The position numbers were made by a program, and so were the translations under genes. This document shows, in pieces, positions 1 to 12,218 of a stretch of DNA of 45,672 nucleotides; positions within the stretch are counted from its first letter, which is position 1; the number at the start of each line of letters is the position of its first letter. The notes beneath the pieces are model-generated. The model was not told where the DNA came from, searched no databases, and worked only from the letters and a program-made list of their open reading frames with translations. The stretch comes from Thiocystis violacea (GTDB lineage Bacteria; Pseudomonadota; Gammaproteobacteria; Chromatiales; Chromatiaceae): assembly GCF_016583575.1 (NCBI RefSeq), contig NZ_NRRG01000044.1, forward strand, positions 1 to 45,672, in the 5' to 3' direction.

Positions 1-1
1 G

Positions 2-121
2 CTCGAATGCCTCAAGCGGGCCCACAAGCTCAACCATTTCGCACTCCGCGCGAAGCTCTATGTCGAGGCGCTTCAGCATGCTTTCGGCGAACTCAGGCGC
101 TTGAAAGCGGCGGCTGCGTAA
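2..121 (+). CDS. 3' end of an unidentified gene, cut by the window edge
   Basis: An open frame enters from the left edge and stops at TAA 119-121. The 39 visible residues begin LECLKRAHKLNHFALR and end LRRLKAAAA. They are helical, basic and free of stops, with a codon bias like the neighbouring genes. I do not recognise the family. Because a FixJ-type regulator follows on the same strand, the partner histidine kinase is one possibility, but no kinase motif is visible in this short tail. Confidence 0.4.
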   Translation, partial: LECLKRAHKLNHFALRAKLYVEALQHAFGELRRLKAAAA

Positions 122-277
122 CATCAGATAGTTATATTCAGCCGCTGAATCGAATTTTGACAAGGATTATCGGGCTGCCGAGGATCGCCTGGTCAAGCCG
201 CGAGCATCGGTCTTGAGCCATGGGTAAGAATGCCTTTCGAAACTCGAGCCCTCAGCCACATATTAGGAGATCGATCC

Positions 278-913
278 GTGACCGAGGCCCAAACCGTTTT
301 TCTGGTGGATGACGATCCGGGAATGCGCGATTCGCTGACACTCATTCTGGAACTGGCCGGCTATCGGGTCAGGAGTTTCGCCTCGCCGGGCGAATTCCTC
401 GATGTCTTTTCGCCCGGCGAACGCGGCTGTCTGGTGCTCGATCACCGCATGCCTGAAATGACGGGGTTGGACTTGCAGAGCGTGCTCCTGGAGCGCGGTT
501 CGCTGCTGCCGATCATTTTTTTATCCGCCTTCGGCGATGTTCCAACCACGGTCCGCGCCATCCAGGGCGGGGCGATCGATTTTCTCGAAAAGCCGGCCAG
601 CACCGAGACCCTGCTGCAACGCATCGAGGATGCCTTCGCCGAGGACCGTCGTCGACGCGACGAGGCGGCGACCGAGCATGACATTCTGGATCGCTTCCGT
701 CAGTTGACCCCGCGCGAGCATGAGGTGCTGACCCTGACCACGCGCGGTTTGACGAACAAGGATGTCGCCCGTCAGCTCGGGATCAGTCCGCGCACCGTGG
801 AGAATCACCGCGCCCGGATGATGGAGAAGATGGGCGCGGGCAATCTCGCGGAACTGTGCCGGATGTCGGCGGTGTGTCAATCGGTCGTGGCCGCGCGCGC
901 CGTCGGTGACTGA
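278..913 (+). CDS. FixJ/TodR-type two-component response regulator
   Basis: A 211-residue receiver plus LuxR-type output protein. The acidic pocket DDD is at residues 11-13, the phosphoacceptor is D55 in LVLDHRMPE, the switch Ser is S83 (FLSAFGD) and the conserved Lys is K105 (FLEKP). A GerE/LuxR helix-turn-helix spans about 143-200 (LTPREHEVL, GLTNKDVARQLGIS, VENHRARMMEKM). I chose the GTG at 278 because AGGAGA lies at 265-270, seven bases upstream; the ATG at 230 would add an unconserved leader. The family activates transcription after phosphorylation by a PAS-type histidine kinase. The target genes and the kinase are not visible here. Confidence 0.9.
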   Translation: MTEAQTVFLVDDDPGMRDSLTLILELAGYRVRSFASPGEFLDVFSPGERGCLVLDHRMPEMTGLDLQSVLLERGSLLPIIFLSAFGDVPTTVRAIQGGAIDFLEKPASTETLLQRIEDAFAEDRRRRDEAATEHDILDRFRQLTPREHEVLTLTTRGLTNKDVARQLGISPRTVENHRARMMEKMGAGNLAELCRMSAVCQSVVAARAVGD

Positions 914-941
914 GCGGTCGCGGGCAATCCCGCGGACGCTC
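912..941 (+). terminator. Strong hairpin at the end of the response regulator gene
   Basis: GAGCG and CGCGGG on the left pair with CCCGCG and CGCTC on the right around a CAAT loop, with one gt/ga internal mismatch. The stem begins inside the stop codon. No T-run follows, so it may be a 3'-protecting or weak terminator rather than a classic intrinsic terminator. Confidence 0.5.
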
Positions 942-1733
942 AAGGCAGTCAAGGTCCATTCTTGAATTCAGTCGCCTGACGTCGCGCTTGCCCTGAATCA
1001 CCCGCTGTTCCCGTCACCTTCCAAGGGTGCGATCGGCCCTTGGTTCCGCTTTATTAGCCGGAACGAATTGAGTGGTCCTACGGATACCTCGTCTCGCACG
1101 GCTCGTCTAATATCCTCTCCCCATACAGGGGCTTGATGTACCGATCGCCCTGTCCCTATCCAGCCTAAGGATTTCATCGCCTCTCGGCGATCAGGCCGAG
1201 CACGGAAGCGAGGACTCAGTGATTGCAGCGTCGACTGGGTCACTTGCAATGCTTGTCCACACAGAGACTCGAGACATCCGATGACAATCGATAACGCAGA
1301 AGCCAAGTCCATACCCGGCATACCCAACTCCGTGTCCAATCTGGTCAAGGACGAGGCGGTTCGCTGGCGTGAGGCCGCATCCGCGAATCACTGGGCGGTG
1401 TTCGATTTACCCGTGCGGGGTATTCCCCAGGGCCAGTCTCCGAGGCTGTCGACCGCTCTCCGCGCCCGTGGCCAGGGTTCGAGGCTCGGCACCGAGATCC
1501 ATGGTGTAAGGCATTCCTGATCGCTTGCTGAACCTGGACTCGCCTCGGAACACTAGAACAATAAGAGAAGAAGACGAGGAGAAGCATTCGGACCAACACT
1601 GAATCCGAGGCTGAATATCAAAAAATCGCGCGCCACGCCCCGGAATGTTTTCTCGATCCGGTTTCGGCAAGGGAAATCAACCGGGCGTGGGCGGGCTTCC
1701 AGCCCGCGATAGAGTGCGGTAATACTCGAACTT
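942..1733. other. Region with no convincing gene
   Basis: About 790 bases lie between the response regulator and the terminator at 1734. Short open frames exist on both strands (for example + strand 1281-1520, starting MTIDNAEAKSIPGIPNS), but none has a clear ribosome site, a recognisable domain or neighbour-like codon use throughout. A GC hairpin, GCGGGC-ttcca-GCCCGC, sits at 1691-1707 just ahead of the terminator. The region could hold a decayed gene or an untranslated RNA. Confidence 0.4.
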
Positions 1734-1784
1734 CCCCCGCCACTTCACCCTCGACTCCGGTGAAGTAAGCGGGGGATTTTTTTT
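1734..1784 (+). terminator. Rho-independent terminator upstream of yceD
   Basis: CCCCCGC (1734-1740) and ACTTCACC (1742-1749) pair with GGTGAAGT (1759-1766) and GCGGGGG (1769-1775) around a 9-base loop, then A and eight T (1777-1784). This is a textbook intrinsic terminator for + strand transcription. It separates the housekeeping operon from whatever is transcribed upstream, yet no confident protein gene lies immediately before it. Confidence 0.9.
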
Positions 1785-1864
1785 GCGGGGCCAAGTGGCG
1801 CGCGACAGGGACAAGGCCGATCCGATTGACGACAGCGGCGTCGATCGGTTACCGTTGCGCGCTT

Positions 1865-2443
1865 ATGTCGGCTGACTTACCTGATCACATCGACCCTTGG
1901 CGTGCCGTCAAGAACGGTCTTGCGTTCGACGGCGTGCTGTCCCTAGAAGCGCTCCCGAGATTGAAGGCCGTGGTGATCCCCGATGACGGCGAGTACGTCA
2001 CCCGGGTCGATTATCGTGTGGTGTTCGAGCGGGATGTCGAGGGGCGTCCGGTTGTGCATGGTCTGGTTCGGTCGCGGCTGAGACTTCCATGCCAGCGCTG
2101 CCTGAGCGATGTCCGGATCGACGTCGAGTCGCCGCTACGGCTGGTGCTGGTGCGCACGGACGAGGCTGCCGCCGCGCTTGATGCCGATTTCGATCCCCTG
2201 GTCGTCAGTGATGATTCCATACAGCCGATCGATCTGATCGAGGATGAGTTGCTGCTCGCGATTCCGCCTTTTCCGCGGCATGCCTTGGGGGGCTGCGGAT
2301 TTCCCGATGCGTCGGAGGACGCGAATTTTCTGGCTTCCGATCGAGGCTTGGCGTCGGGGGCGGACGGGGCGGATGATTCCGTCGATTCGGGCGGGCCGCC
2401 CAACCCCTTCGCGATCCTGGAAACCTTGAGGCGGGAAAAGTGA
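1865..2443 (+). CDS. yceD: YceD (DUF177) large ribosomal RNA accumulation protein
   Basis: A 192-residue protein of the YceD/DUF177 family, which almost always sits directly before rpmF, as here, and is linked to 23S rRNA accumulation. Family features are all present: the DPWRAVKNGLAFDG opening, the central CQRCL Cys pair, the acidic IDLIEDELLLAIP helix and the terminal NPFAILETLRR. I chose ATG 1865, which begins MSADLPDHIDPW like other members; an upstream start at 1826 would add 13 unconserved residues. No strong Shine-Dalgarno is seen. The maf gene often found upstream is absent. Confidence 0.88.
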   Translation: MSADLPDHIDPWRAVKNGLAFDGVLSLEALPRLKAVVIPDDGEYVTRVDYRVVFERDVEGRPVVHGLVRSRLRLPCQRCLSDVRIDVESPLRLVLVRTDEAAAALDADFDPLVVSDDSIQPIDLIEDELLLAIPPFPRHALGGCGFPDASEDANFLASDRGLASGADGADDSVDSGGPPNPFAILETLRREK

Positions 2444-2555
2444 GATTCCAGGCTCGCCTGGCCTTGCTCGGTCGCGTCGGCAAGACGCTTGGTTTTAAAC
2501 AACATCCGGGTTCGCTGACCTTAACTCGGCGCGAACTCTGTTCCTGGAGATAAGA

Positions 2556-2732
2556 ATGGCCGTCCAACAAAATCGAAAAACACCCTCCAAGCGCGGCATG
2601 CGTCGCTCCCACGACGCACTGACCAAGCCAACCCTATCGGTCGACCCCACGAGTGGCGAGACTCACCGTCGCCACCATGTCACGGCCGACGGTTTCTATC
2701 GCGGTCGCAAGGTCGTGGACAAGGCTGAGTGA
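2556..2732 (+). CDS. rpmF: 50S ribosomal protein L32
   Basis: A 58-residue protein starting [20 protein letters not shown] and ending [10 protein letters not shown], nearly identical in layout to enterobacterial L32. GGAGA lies at 2546-2550, five bases before the ATG. L32 is a basic component of the large subunit near the peptidyl-transferase region. Its stop overlaps the possible GTG start of plsX. The yceD-rpmF-plsX order matches the conserved arrangement in which ribosomal and lipid genes are co-transcribed. Confidence 0.96.
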   Translation: MAVQQNRKTPSKRGMRRSHDALTKPTLSVDPTSGETHRRHHVTADGFYRGRKVVDKAE

Positions 2733-2794
2733 AAACCCCTGGCCGCTTCAGTATTGTCCGTTCCACGGGCGGGCGTCGCGTTTCCGGCAAACCC

Positions 2795-3823
2795 ATGAAG
2801 CCAAGATGCACCATCGCTCTGGATGTCATGGGTGGCGATCACGGACCTCGGGTCGTGATTCCGGCGGCACTGCGTTACCTGGCGGACAATCCTCACGTCG
2901 ACCTGATCCTGGTCGGCAACGACGAGCGCATCGCGGAATATCTCGGTGACGCCTCGCGGGAGCGGCTGCGGATTCACCCGACGACCCAGGAAGTGGCCAT
3001 GGACGAATCGCCGTCCAGGGCGCTCCGGGGCAAGAAAGACTCGTCCATGCGCGTGGCCATCGATCTGGTCAAGGACGGCGAGGCCCACGCCTGTGTCAGC
3101 GCCGGTAACACGGGTGCCCTGATGGCGACCGCGCGCTTCGTGCTCAAGATGCTGCCGCATGTGGATCGTCCGGCCATCATCACGGCCGTGCCCTCGCTCT
3201 TCGGTCACACCCATATGCTGGATCTGGGCGCGAACGTGGATTGCACGGCCGACCATCTCTTCCAGTTCGCGGTGATGGGGAGCGAACTGGTATCGGCCGT
3301 CGACGGCATCGCCAAGCCCCGGGTGGCGCTTCTCAACATCGGTCAGGAAGAGATCAAGGGCAACGAGCAGGTGAAGCGGGCCAACGATCTCCTGGTTCGC
3401 AGTGGCCTGAACTACGTCGGCTACATCGAGGGCGACGGAATCTTCCTGGACGATGTCGATCTGGTCGTCACCGACGGCTTCGTCGGAAACGTGGCGCTCA
3501 AATGCAGCGAGGGCGTCGCCAAGTTCGTGCGTCATTCGCTGACCAGTCAGTTCAAGCGAACCTGGTTCACGCGCCTGGCCGGACTCGCGGCACTGCCGAT
3601 TCTCAAGAATTTCCGTCGCACCATGGATCCCAGGCGATACAACGGGGCGAGCCTGCTCGGTTTGCGTGGCATCGTGATCAAGAGTCATGGCGGAGCGGAC
3701 GAGATGGCGTTCGAGAACGCGATCTACATCGCCGAGAAGGAGATTCTCGCCAACATCCCGCATCGTATCAGCGAGCAGGTCGGCAGGCATCTGGACAGCG
3801 GACAGTACAGGGAATCGGCCTGA
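2795..3823 (+). CDS. plsX: Phosphate acyltransferase PlsX
   Basis: PlsX converts acyl-ACP to acyl-phosphate, the first committed donor for PlsY in phospholipid synthesis, at the inner face of the membrane. The 342-residue product shows the family hallmarks [12 protein letters not shown] at the N-terminus, [28 protein letters not shown] and [18 protein letters not shown] chose ATG 2795 because the conserved region starts four residues later; a GTG at 2729 overlapping the rpmF stop would add 22 unconserved residues. The last base of TGA is the first base of the fabH ATG (TGATG), implying translational coupling. Confidence 0.95.
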   Translation: MKPRCTIALDVMGGDHGPRVVIPAALRYLADNPHVDLILVGNDERIAEYLGDASRERLRIHPTTQEVAMDESPSRALRGKKDSSMRVAIDLVKDGEAHACVSAGNTGALMATARFVLKMLPHVDRPAIITAVPSLFGHTHMLDLGANVDCTADHLFQFAVMGSELVSAVDGIAKPRVALLNIGQEEIKGNEQVKRANDLLVRSGLNYVGYIEGDGIFLDDVDLVVTDGFVGNVALKCSEGVAKFVRHSLTSQFKRTWFTRLAGLAALPILKNFRRTMDPRRYNGASLLGLRGIVIKSHGGADEMAFENAIYIAEKEILANIPHRISEQVGRHLDSGQYRESA

Positions 3824-4779
3824 TGAAATTCTCCCGTATCCTCGGGACCGGCGGTCATCTCCCCGCGCGGGTCGTGACCAACGCCGATCTTGAATCGATC
3901 GTCGATACCACCGCCGCCTGGATCAGTGAGCGCACGGGGATCGAGAAGCGCCACCTGGTCTCGGAAGGCGAGACCTGCTGCGATCTGGCCGAGGCGGCCT
4001 CGCGCAAGGCGCTGGAAGCGGCCGGTATCCAGGCGTCCGAACTCGATCTCATCGTGGTCGCGACCACCACGCCCGATCAGGTCTTTCCGAGCACGGCCTG
4101 TCTGTTGCAGCAACGGCTGGACGTGCATGGCTGCCCGGCGTTCGACCTCCAGGCGGTCTGTACCGGATTCGTCTATGCCATGGACGTGGCCGACAAATAC
4201 ATCCGCGCGGGCGTGGCCAAACATGCCCTCGTGGTCGGCTCCGAGACCATCTCGCGGATTCTCGACTGGAACGATCGGACCACCTGCGTCCTCTTCGGGG
4301 ATGGCGCCGGAGCCGTGGTGCTCGGGGCCGCCGATGAGCCCGGCATCGTCTCCAGTCACATCCATGCCGACGGCGCCTACAAGGATTTGCTGCAAGTCCC
4401 TGGTGGCCACGGCAACGGTCGGCCGGATCTCGCCTTCCTGGAAATGAAGGGTAACGAGGTTTTCCGCTTCGCCGTCACCACCCTCGGTCGCATCGTCGAG
4501 GAGACGCTTGAGGCCAACGGACTGACCAAGGCCGATATCGACTGGCTGATTCCGCATCAGGCCAACATCCGCATCATTCAGGCCACCGCCCGCAAGCTCG
4601 ATCTGCCGATGGAGCGCGTGATCGTCACGGTTGGCGAGCATGGCAACACCTCCTCGGCCTCCATCCCGCTGGCCTTCGATCAGGCGGTTCGCGATGGCCG
4701 GATCCAGCGCGGCGAGACGCTCCTGATGGAAGCCTTCGGTGGTGGCTTCACCTGGGGCTCGGTCCTGATCCGCTACTGA
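3823..4779 (+). CDS. fabH: Beta-ketoacyl-ACP synthase III
   Basis: FabH condenses acetyl-CoA with malonyl-ACP to start type II fatty-acid synthesis. The 318-residue protein begins [14 protein letters not shown]. It carries the catalytic Cys at about residue 113 (AVCTGF), the His of IPHQANIRI near 245 and the Asn of GEHGNTSSASIP, so the Cys-His-Asn triad is complete. It ends EAFGGGFTWGSVLIRY, the usual family C-terminus. The ATG overlaps the plsX stop. Confidence 0.97.
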   Translation: MKFSRILGTGGHLPARVVTNADLESIVDTTAAWISERTGIEKRHLVSEGETCCDLAEAASRKALEAAGIQASELDLIVVATTTPDQVFPSTACLLQQRLDVHGCPAFDLQAVCTGFVYAMDVADKYIRAGVAKHALVVGSETISRILDWNDRTTCVLFGDGAGAVVLGAADEPGIVSSHIHADGAYKDLLQVPGGHGNGRPDLAFLEMKGNEVFRFAVTTLGRIVEETLEANGLTKADIDWLIPHQANIRIIQATARKLDLPMERVIVTVGEHGNTSSASIPLAFDQAVRDGRIQRGETLLMEAFGGGFTWGSVLIRY

Positions 4780-4818
4780 AACCAACGCCTTCGCGCGAAC
4801 GCATCACCACGGTTTCCA

Positions 4819-5763
4819 ATGACACAACAACTCGCCGTTTTCTTCCCAGGGCAAGGCTCGCAGGCGGTCGGCATGCTCGACGCGCTCGCCGAGACCCATC
4901 CGTCTGTCCGACAGACCTTCGAGGAGGCCTCCGACGCCTTGGGTCAGGATCTTTGGCGTCTGGTCAGCCAGGGTCCGAAAGAGGCCCTGGACCGCACCGA
5001 GAACACGCAGCCCGCCATGCTGGCGGCCGGCGTCGCCGTCTGGCGTGTCTGGCGGCAAGCTGGCGGTCGGCCGGTGACCCTGATGGCTGGTCACAGTCTT
5101 GGTGAATACGCGGCCCTGGTCGCGGCCGGGGCCATGGGCTTCGCCGATGGCGTTCGGCTGGCCGCGGATCGCGCCCGCTTCATGCAGGAGGCGGTTCCGG
5201 CCGGAGAAGGCGCCATGGCGGCCGTTCTGGGGCTGACCGACGCCCAGGTGGTCGCGCTCTGCGAGGACCAGGCCCAGGGCGCGGTGCTCGCGGCGGTCAA
5301 TTTCAACTCGCCGGGCCAGGTCGTGATCGCGGGCGAGGCGGCGGCGGTCGCGCGCGCCATCGAGGCGGCGAAGGCGGCCGGCGCCAAACGCGCCTTGCCG
5401 CTGCCGGTCAGCGTGCCCTCGCACTGCGCCCTCATGCGCCCCGCCGCCGAGCGCCTGGCCGAACGCCTGGCCGATGTCGCGTTGACCCTGCCAGGCGTGC
5501 CCGTCATTCACAACGTCAGCGTCACGGCGGCCGACAGCATCGAGACCTTGCGCGATCGGCTGGTCCAGCAACTCCATCAGCCGGTTCGCTGGGTGGAGAC
5601 GGTCGAGTTCGTGGCGGCGCAAGGCCTTGATACCGCGATCGAATGCGGACCGGGAAAAGTTCTCGCCGGACTCTGCAAGCGAATCGCCGACACCATGACG
5701 ACGCTGCCGGTCTTCGATCCGAAGACGCTGGAAGCGGCACTGGAGAAAACCGCACATGCTTAA
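4819..5763 (+). CDS. fabD: Malonyl-CoA:ACP transacylase
   Basis: FabD moves malonyl from CoA to ACP. The 314-residue product opens with FFPGQGSQAVGM and has the nucleophile Ser93 in GHSLGEYAAL. The substrate-carboxylate Arg lies in the ADRARFMQ segment, and the active-site His is in the SVPSHCALM motif. ECGPGKVLAGL near the end is also typical. It is 39 bases downstream of fabH and overlaps fabG by 8 bases. Confidence 0.97.
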   Translation: MTQQLAVFFPGQGSQAVGMLDALAETHPSVRQTFEEASDALGQDLWRLVSQGPKEALDRTENTQPAMLAAGVAVWRVWRQAGGRPVTLMAGHSLGEYAALVAAGAMGFADGVRLAADRARFMQEAVPAGEGAMAAVLGLTDAQVVALCEDQAQGAVLAAVNFNSPGQVVIAGEAAAVARAIEAAKAAGAKRALPLPVSVPSHCALMRPAAERLAERLADVALTLPGVPVIHNVSVTAADSIETLRDRLVQQLHQPVRWVETVEFVAAQGLDTAIECGPGKVLAGLCKRIADTMTTLPVFDPKTLEAALEKTAHA

Positions 5764-6496
5764 CAATGAAATCGCGCTGGTGACCGGTGCCTCGCGTGGA
5801 ATCGGGCGTGCCATCGCCATGGCGCTGGCCGCGCAGGGCGCGGCGGTCGCGGGTACGGCGACCACCGAGGCGGGCGCCCAGGGGATCGAGAAGGCGCTCG
5901 CCGACGCGGGCTACCGGGGCGTGGGTCTGGTGCTGAACGTCTCGGATCAGGCCTCGGTCGACGCGGCCCTCGCTCAGGTCACGGAGCGACTAGGCGTGCC
6001 GACCATTCTGGTCAACAACGCCGGCATCACGCGCGACAATCTCCTGATGCGCATGAAGGACGAGGAATGGAGCGCGGTGATCGACACCAATCTGACCTCG
6101 CTTTACCGGCTCTCGAAGGGCTGTCTGCGCGGCATGACCAAGGCTCGCAAGGGGCGCATCATCAATATCGCCTCGGTGGTCGGTGCCATGGGCAATGCCG
6201 GTCAAACCAACTACGCGGCCGCCAAGGCCGGGATGATGGGCTTCACCAAATCCCTGGCGCGCGAGGTCGGTTCGCGCTCCATCACGGTCAACTGTGTCGC
6301 GCCGGGATTCATCGACACCGACATGACTCGCGATCTGCCCGAGGCGCAACGTAACAGCCTGCTCGGCGCCATCCCGCTCGGTCGTCTGGGCCAGCCGGAA
6401 GAGATCGCGAGTACCGTGGTTTTCCTGGCCTCGCCCGGCGGCGCCTACATCACGGGCGAGACACTGCATGTCAACGGCGGCATGCACATGGCGTGA
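5756..6496 (+). CDS. fabG: 3-oxoacyl-ACP reductase
   Basis: FabG performs the NADPH-dependent reduction of beta-ketoacyl-ACP. The 246-residue short-chain dehydrogenase has GASRGIGRAI (residues 11-20) for cofactor binding, NNAG at 87-90, and the catalytic Ser140, Tyr153 and Lys157 (NYAAAKAG). The FabG-specific ending ITGETLHVNGGMHMA is present. The start overlaps the fabD stop by 8 bases, so the two are probably translationally coupled. Confidence 0.97.
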   Translation: MLNNEIALVTGASRGIGRAIAMALAAQGAAVAGTATTEAGAQGIEKALADAGYRGVGLVLNVSDQASVDAALAQVTERLGVPTILVNNAGITRDNLLMRMKDEEWSAVIDTNLTSLYRLSKGCLRGMTKARKGRIINIASVVGAMGNAGQTNYAAAKAGMMGFTKSLAREVGSRSITVNCVAPGFIDTDMTRDLPEAQRNSLLGAIPLGRLGQPEEIASTVVFLASPGGAYITGETLHVNGGMHMA

Positions 6497-6569
6497 GATC
6501 CGCTGATTCAAGGCAAATATCGCTTGCAAATCAGTTTTTTAAATGATGATCGCCGCTGGATATCTCGGC

Positions 6570-6598
6570 TTTCATCGGACCTCGTTTGTCACTAGAAT
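6570..6598 (+). promoter_or_regulatory. Candidate sigma-70 promoter ahead of acpP
   Basis: The 153-base gap between fabG and acpP is AT-richer than its surroundings and contains TAGAAT at 6593-6598 with TTTCAT 17 bases upstream. The -10 is good and the -35 poor. A separate acpP promoter is expected, since ACP is needed in much larger amounts than the Fab enzymes. This exact site is a guess. Confidence 0.35.
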
Positions 6599-6649
6599 AC
6601 GCCGTGGTCCAGCGAGGGCCAATTTTTGTCATTCGGAGGAATCAATCCT

Positions 6650-6886
6650 ATGAGCAGCGTTGAAGATCGAGTTCGCAAAATCGTGGTCGAGCAATTGGGC
6701 GTGAAGGAAGAAGAGGTCACCGCCGAGGCGTCCTTCGTCGACGATCTGGGCGCGGATTCCCTCGACACAGTGGAACTGGTCATGGCCCTCGAAGAAGAAT
6801 TCGAGACCGAAATTCCGGACGAAGACGCCGAGAAGATCACCACGGTCCAACAGGCCATCGATTACATCAACGCGCACCAGGCCTGA
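6650..6886 (+). CDS. acpP: Acyl carrier protein
   Basis: A 78-residue acidic four-helix carrier protein starting [18 protein letters not shown]. The phosphopantetheine attachment Ser37 lies in [12 protein letters not shown] strong Shine-Dalgarno (GGAGGA) lies shortly upstream of the ATG, fitting very high expression. It carries the growing acyl chain for FabD, FabH, FabG and FabF, and donates to PlsX, all encoded nearby. A TTG in the same frame 24 bases upstream would add an unconserved leader. Confidence 0.98.
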   Translation: MSSVEDRVRKIVVEQLGVKEEEVTAEASFVDDLGADSLDTVELVMALEEEFETEIPDEDAEKITTVQQAIDYINAHQA

Positions 6887-6991
6887 ATCAGCGGCCAGGA
6901 CAGATTTTACGCCAGGCGCCATGCACCAGGTGTGGAAGAGGGCGCGGCATGGGCTCGTCGAACGTGGCGTTCTGAACGATAGAGGTAAGCG

Positions 6992-8230
6992 ATGGCAGGC
7001 AGAAGGGTAGTAGTCACCGGATTAGGCCTTGTGGCGCCGGTTGGGCTCGACGTGAAGTCCGCGTGGGACAACATCCTCGCCGGAAAGAGCGGTATCAAAC
7101 CGATCACCCATTTCGATATCGAACCGTTCAGTACCCGCTTCGGTGGGCCCATCTATGGCTTCGATCCGAGTCCCTATATCTCGGAAAAAGAAGCCAAGAA
7201 AATGGATAAGTTCATCCATTACGGCATGGCGGCGGGCTGTCAGGCCATCGCGGACGCCGGACTGGAGATCGACGATTCCAACTGTCGGCGCATCGGCGTC
7301 GCCATCGGATCTGGCATCGGCGGCATCACCGGGATCGAGAACAACTACCAGGCCTATCGCGACAAGGGTCCACGTCGGATTTCGCCGTTCTTCGTTCCGG
7401 CCAATATCATCAACATGGTGGCCGGCAATCTCTCGATCAAGTTCGGGCTCAAGGGGCCTAACTATTCGATCGTCTCGGCCTGTAGCACGGCCACGCACAA
7501 CATCGGCGAGGCGGCCATCATGATCCGCCACGGCTACGTGGACGTCATGATCGCGGGCGGTGCCGAGATGGCGACCTCGCCGGTTGGACTCGGTGGCTTC
7601 GCCGCCGCGCGCGCCCTCTCGACGCGCAACGAGGATCCCCAGGGGGCGAGCCGTCCATTCGACAAGGAGCGCGATGGTTTCGTGCTGAGCGACGGGGCCG
7701 GTGTCGTGGTGCTGGAAGAGTACGAACGCGCCGTGGCGCGTGGTGCCAACATCTACGCCGAACTGGTCGGCTTCGGCATGAATTCCGATGCCTACCATAT
7801 GACCGCTCCCTCGGAGACTGGCGAGGGCGCCTGCGATTGCATGCTCCTCGCCCTCAATGACGCGGGTCTGAACAAGGAGCAGGTGAAGTACATCAATGCC
7901 CACGGCACCGCGACCCCGGCCGGCGACATCGCCGAGACCATGGCGATCAAGCGGGCGTTCGGCGACCATGCCTACAAGCTGGCGGTCAGTTCGACCAAGT
8001 CCATGACCGGGCACATGCTGGGCGCGGCCGGTGGGGCGGAGGCCATTTTCACCATCCTGGCCATCCGCGATCAGACCGCGCCGCCCACCATCAACTACCA
8101 CACGCCGGATCCGGACTGCGATCTCGACTGCGTGCCCAACGTGGCGCGGGAGATGGAGATCGATATCGCGCTCTCCAATTCCTTCGGCTTCGGTGGTACG
8201 AACGGAACACTGATCTTCCGTCGTCCCTGA
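6992..8230 (+). CDS. fabF: Beta-ketoacyl-ACP synthase II
   Basis: FabF elongates acyl-ACP with malonyl-ACP. The 412-residue thiolase-fold protein begins [18 protein letters not shown] and has the nucleophile Cys164 in [14 protein letters not shown]. The catalytic His residues lie in [11 protein letters not shown] and GHMLGAAGG, and the end motif is [19 protein letters not shown] lies about ten bases before ATG 6992. It follows acpP by about 105 bases. Confidence 0.97.
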   Translation: MAGRRVVVTGLGLVAPVGLDVKSAWDNILAGKSGIKPITHFDIEPFSTRFGGPIYGFDPSPYISEKEAKKMDKFIHYGMAAGCQAIADAGLEIDDSNCRRIGVAIGSGIGGITGIENNYQAYRDKGPRRISPFFVPANIINMVAGNLSIKFGLKGPNYSIVSACSTATHNIGEAAIMIRHGYVDVMIAGGAEMATSPVGLGGFAAARALSTRNEDPQGASRPFDKERDGFVLSDGAGVVVLEEYERAVARGANIYAELVGFGMNSDAYHMTAPSETGEGACDCMLLALNDAGLNKEQVKYINAHGTATPAGDIAETMAIKRAFGDHAYKLAVSSTKSMTGHMLGAAGGAEAIFTILAIRDQTAPPTINYHTPDPDCDLDCVPNVAREMEIDIALSNSFGFGGTNGTLIFRRP

Positions 8231-8278
8231 TGCGGACCAGCGACCGCGAGAGCGGATCGCCAGGCCGCGGCTAGTCGC

Positions 8279-9133
8279 GTGGGATCAAGCAACCGAATCG
8301 GCTGGCCATCGAGGATTCTGATCGATGGTCAGGCGGGTGATCGGATCTCGGTTCTCGACCGGGGCCTGCATTATGGTGACGGTCTGTTCGAGACCGTCCG
8401 CGTCAGTTATGGTCGTCCCTGCCAGTGGTCGAGACACCTGAACCGGCTCTCCCTCGGCGCCGAGCGGCTCGGAATTCCGATGCCCGACACGGCGGTTCTC
8501 TCGGCGGAGGCCGCGGAGGTTTCTCGCGGGCGGGGTGATGGGATATTGAAGATCATCCTGTCGCGTGGTGGCGGCGGGCGTGGCTATCGACCACCGGAAC
8601 CGGCCCTGTCGACGCGCCTGCTCATGGCCTATTCGCTGGTGTCCGATCAGGAACACCTCTGGCGTGAAGGCGTGATCGCGCGCTACTGTCAGACCCCGGC
8701 CTCCATCAATCCGGCGCTTGCCGGCATCAAGCATCTCAACCGACTGGATTCCGTCCTGGCCCGCGCCGAGTGGTGCGACCCGGCGATCGCGGAAGGTCTC
8801 ATGTTCGATGCGTCGGGAAGCCTGGTCGGTGGGACCATGACCAATGTGTTTTCGTGGGACGGCTCGCGTCTGCTGACGCCGCCGGTCGATCAGGGCGGCA
8901 TCGCCGGAACCATTCGCGGTCTCACGCTCGAACTGGCCGCCAGGGCCTCGGTCGATTGTCTGGTCACCCGGCTCGATCGCGGCGCGCTGGACCAGTCCCA
9001 GGGGCTGTTTCTCACCAATGCGGTTATCGGCGTTTGGCCTGTGAGAGAACTTCAGGGTCGGCGTTTCGATCTGGGAAGCCTTCCCTGGGGCCTACTCACC
9101 ACGCTGTATCAGGCGGCACGCACTCCGGGTTGA
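8279..9133 (+). CDS. pabC: Aminodeoxychorismate lyase
   Basis: A 284-residue fold-type IV PLP enzyme that splits 4-amino-4-deoxychorismate into 4-aminobenzoate and pyruvate for folate. Evidence is the LDRGLHYGDGLFETVRV opening, the PLP Lys at about residue 151 in GIKHLNRLDSVLAR, the LMFDASGSLVGGTMTNVF strand-loop and the GIAGTIRG segment. Its place between fabF and mltG is the standard one. The GTG start at 8279 is the earliest that fits; no strong ribosome site was seen, so the start could be a few codons off. A branched-chain or D-amino-acid transaminase is the alternative, but context favours PabC. Confidence 0.9.
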   Translation: MGSSNRIGWPSRILIDGQAGDRISVLDRGLHYGDGLFETVRVSYGRPCQWSRHLNRLSLGAERLGIPMPDTAVLSAEAAEVSRGRGDGILKIILSRGGGGRGYRPPEPALSTRLLMAYSLVSDQEHLWREGVIARYCQTPASINPALAGIKHLNRLDSVLARAEWCDPAIAEGLMFDASGSLVGGTMTNVFSWDGSRLLTPPVDQGGIAGTIRGLTLELAARASVDCLVTRLDRGALDQSQGLFLTNAVIGVWPVRELQGRRFDLGSLPWGLLTTLYQAARTPG

Positions 9134-9140
9134 TTGACAG

Positions 9141-11846
<2,706 letters not shown>

Positions 11847-11850
<4 letters not shown>

Positions 11851-12218
11851 GCACGCCCATGAATTCTCTCGGCGGTTTGGGTGGACAACAGCGGATCCTC
11901 AGCTTCGCCATCAAGGACCGAAGCGCCCTCTACGCCTCCTTCATGCCCTTCATCAAGAATGGCGGCCTCTTCATTCCGACCACCAAGAATTACCAGCTTG
12001 GTGACGAGATCTTTCTGCTGCTCCAGTTGATGGAGGAGTCGGATCGCATCCCGGTGGCCGGCAAGGTGGTCTGGTTGACCCCGCCCGGCGCCGAGGGCAA
12101 TCGGTCCATCGGCGTGGGCGTCCAGTTCAGCGACCAGGACAAGGGCGCGGCGCGGCGTAAGATCGAGGACTATCTGGCCGGGTCGCACAGTTCCGAGCGA
12201 CCGACCCACACCATGTAG
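11847..12218 (+). CDS. pilZ: PilZ-family type IV pilus assembly protein
   Basis: A 123-residue single-domain PilZ protein. The visible core reads RILSFAIKDRSALYASFMPFI, NGGLFIPT, GDEIFLLLQL, PVAGKVVWLTPPG and GVGVQF. The RxxxR and (D/N)xSxxG residues used for cyclic-di-GMP binding are not evident (NGGLF replaces the latter), matching the canonical PilZ that acts in pilus biogenesis without binding the dinucleotide. The holB-pilZ-tatD order is usual in gammaproteobacteria. The ATG overlaps the holB stop. Confidence 0.92.

Noticed and set aside
7-216. Open frame near the left edge with an ATG at 7
   Set aside because: The frame ending at 121 has better codon bias and amino-acid composition, and the two overlap.
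2696-3790. Long open frame on the minus strand opposite plsX
   Set aside because: It mirrors the codon pattern of plsX in high-GC DNA, has no domain and no ribosome site. Similar shadows opposite fabH, fabF and others were left out.
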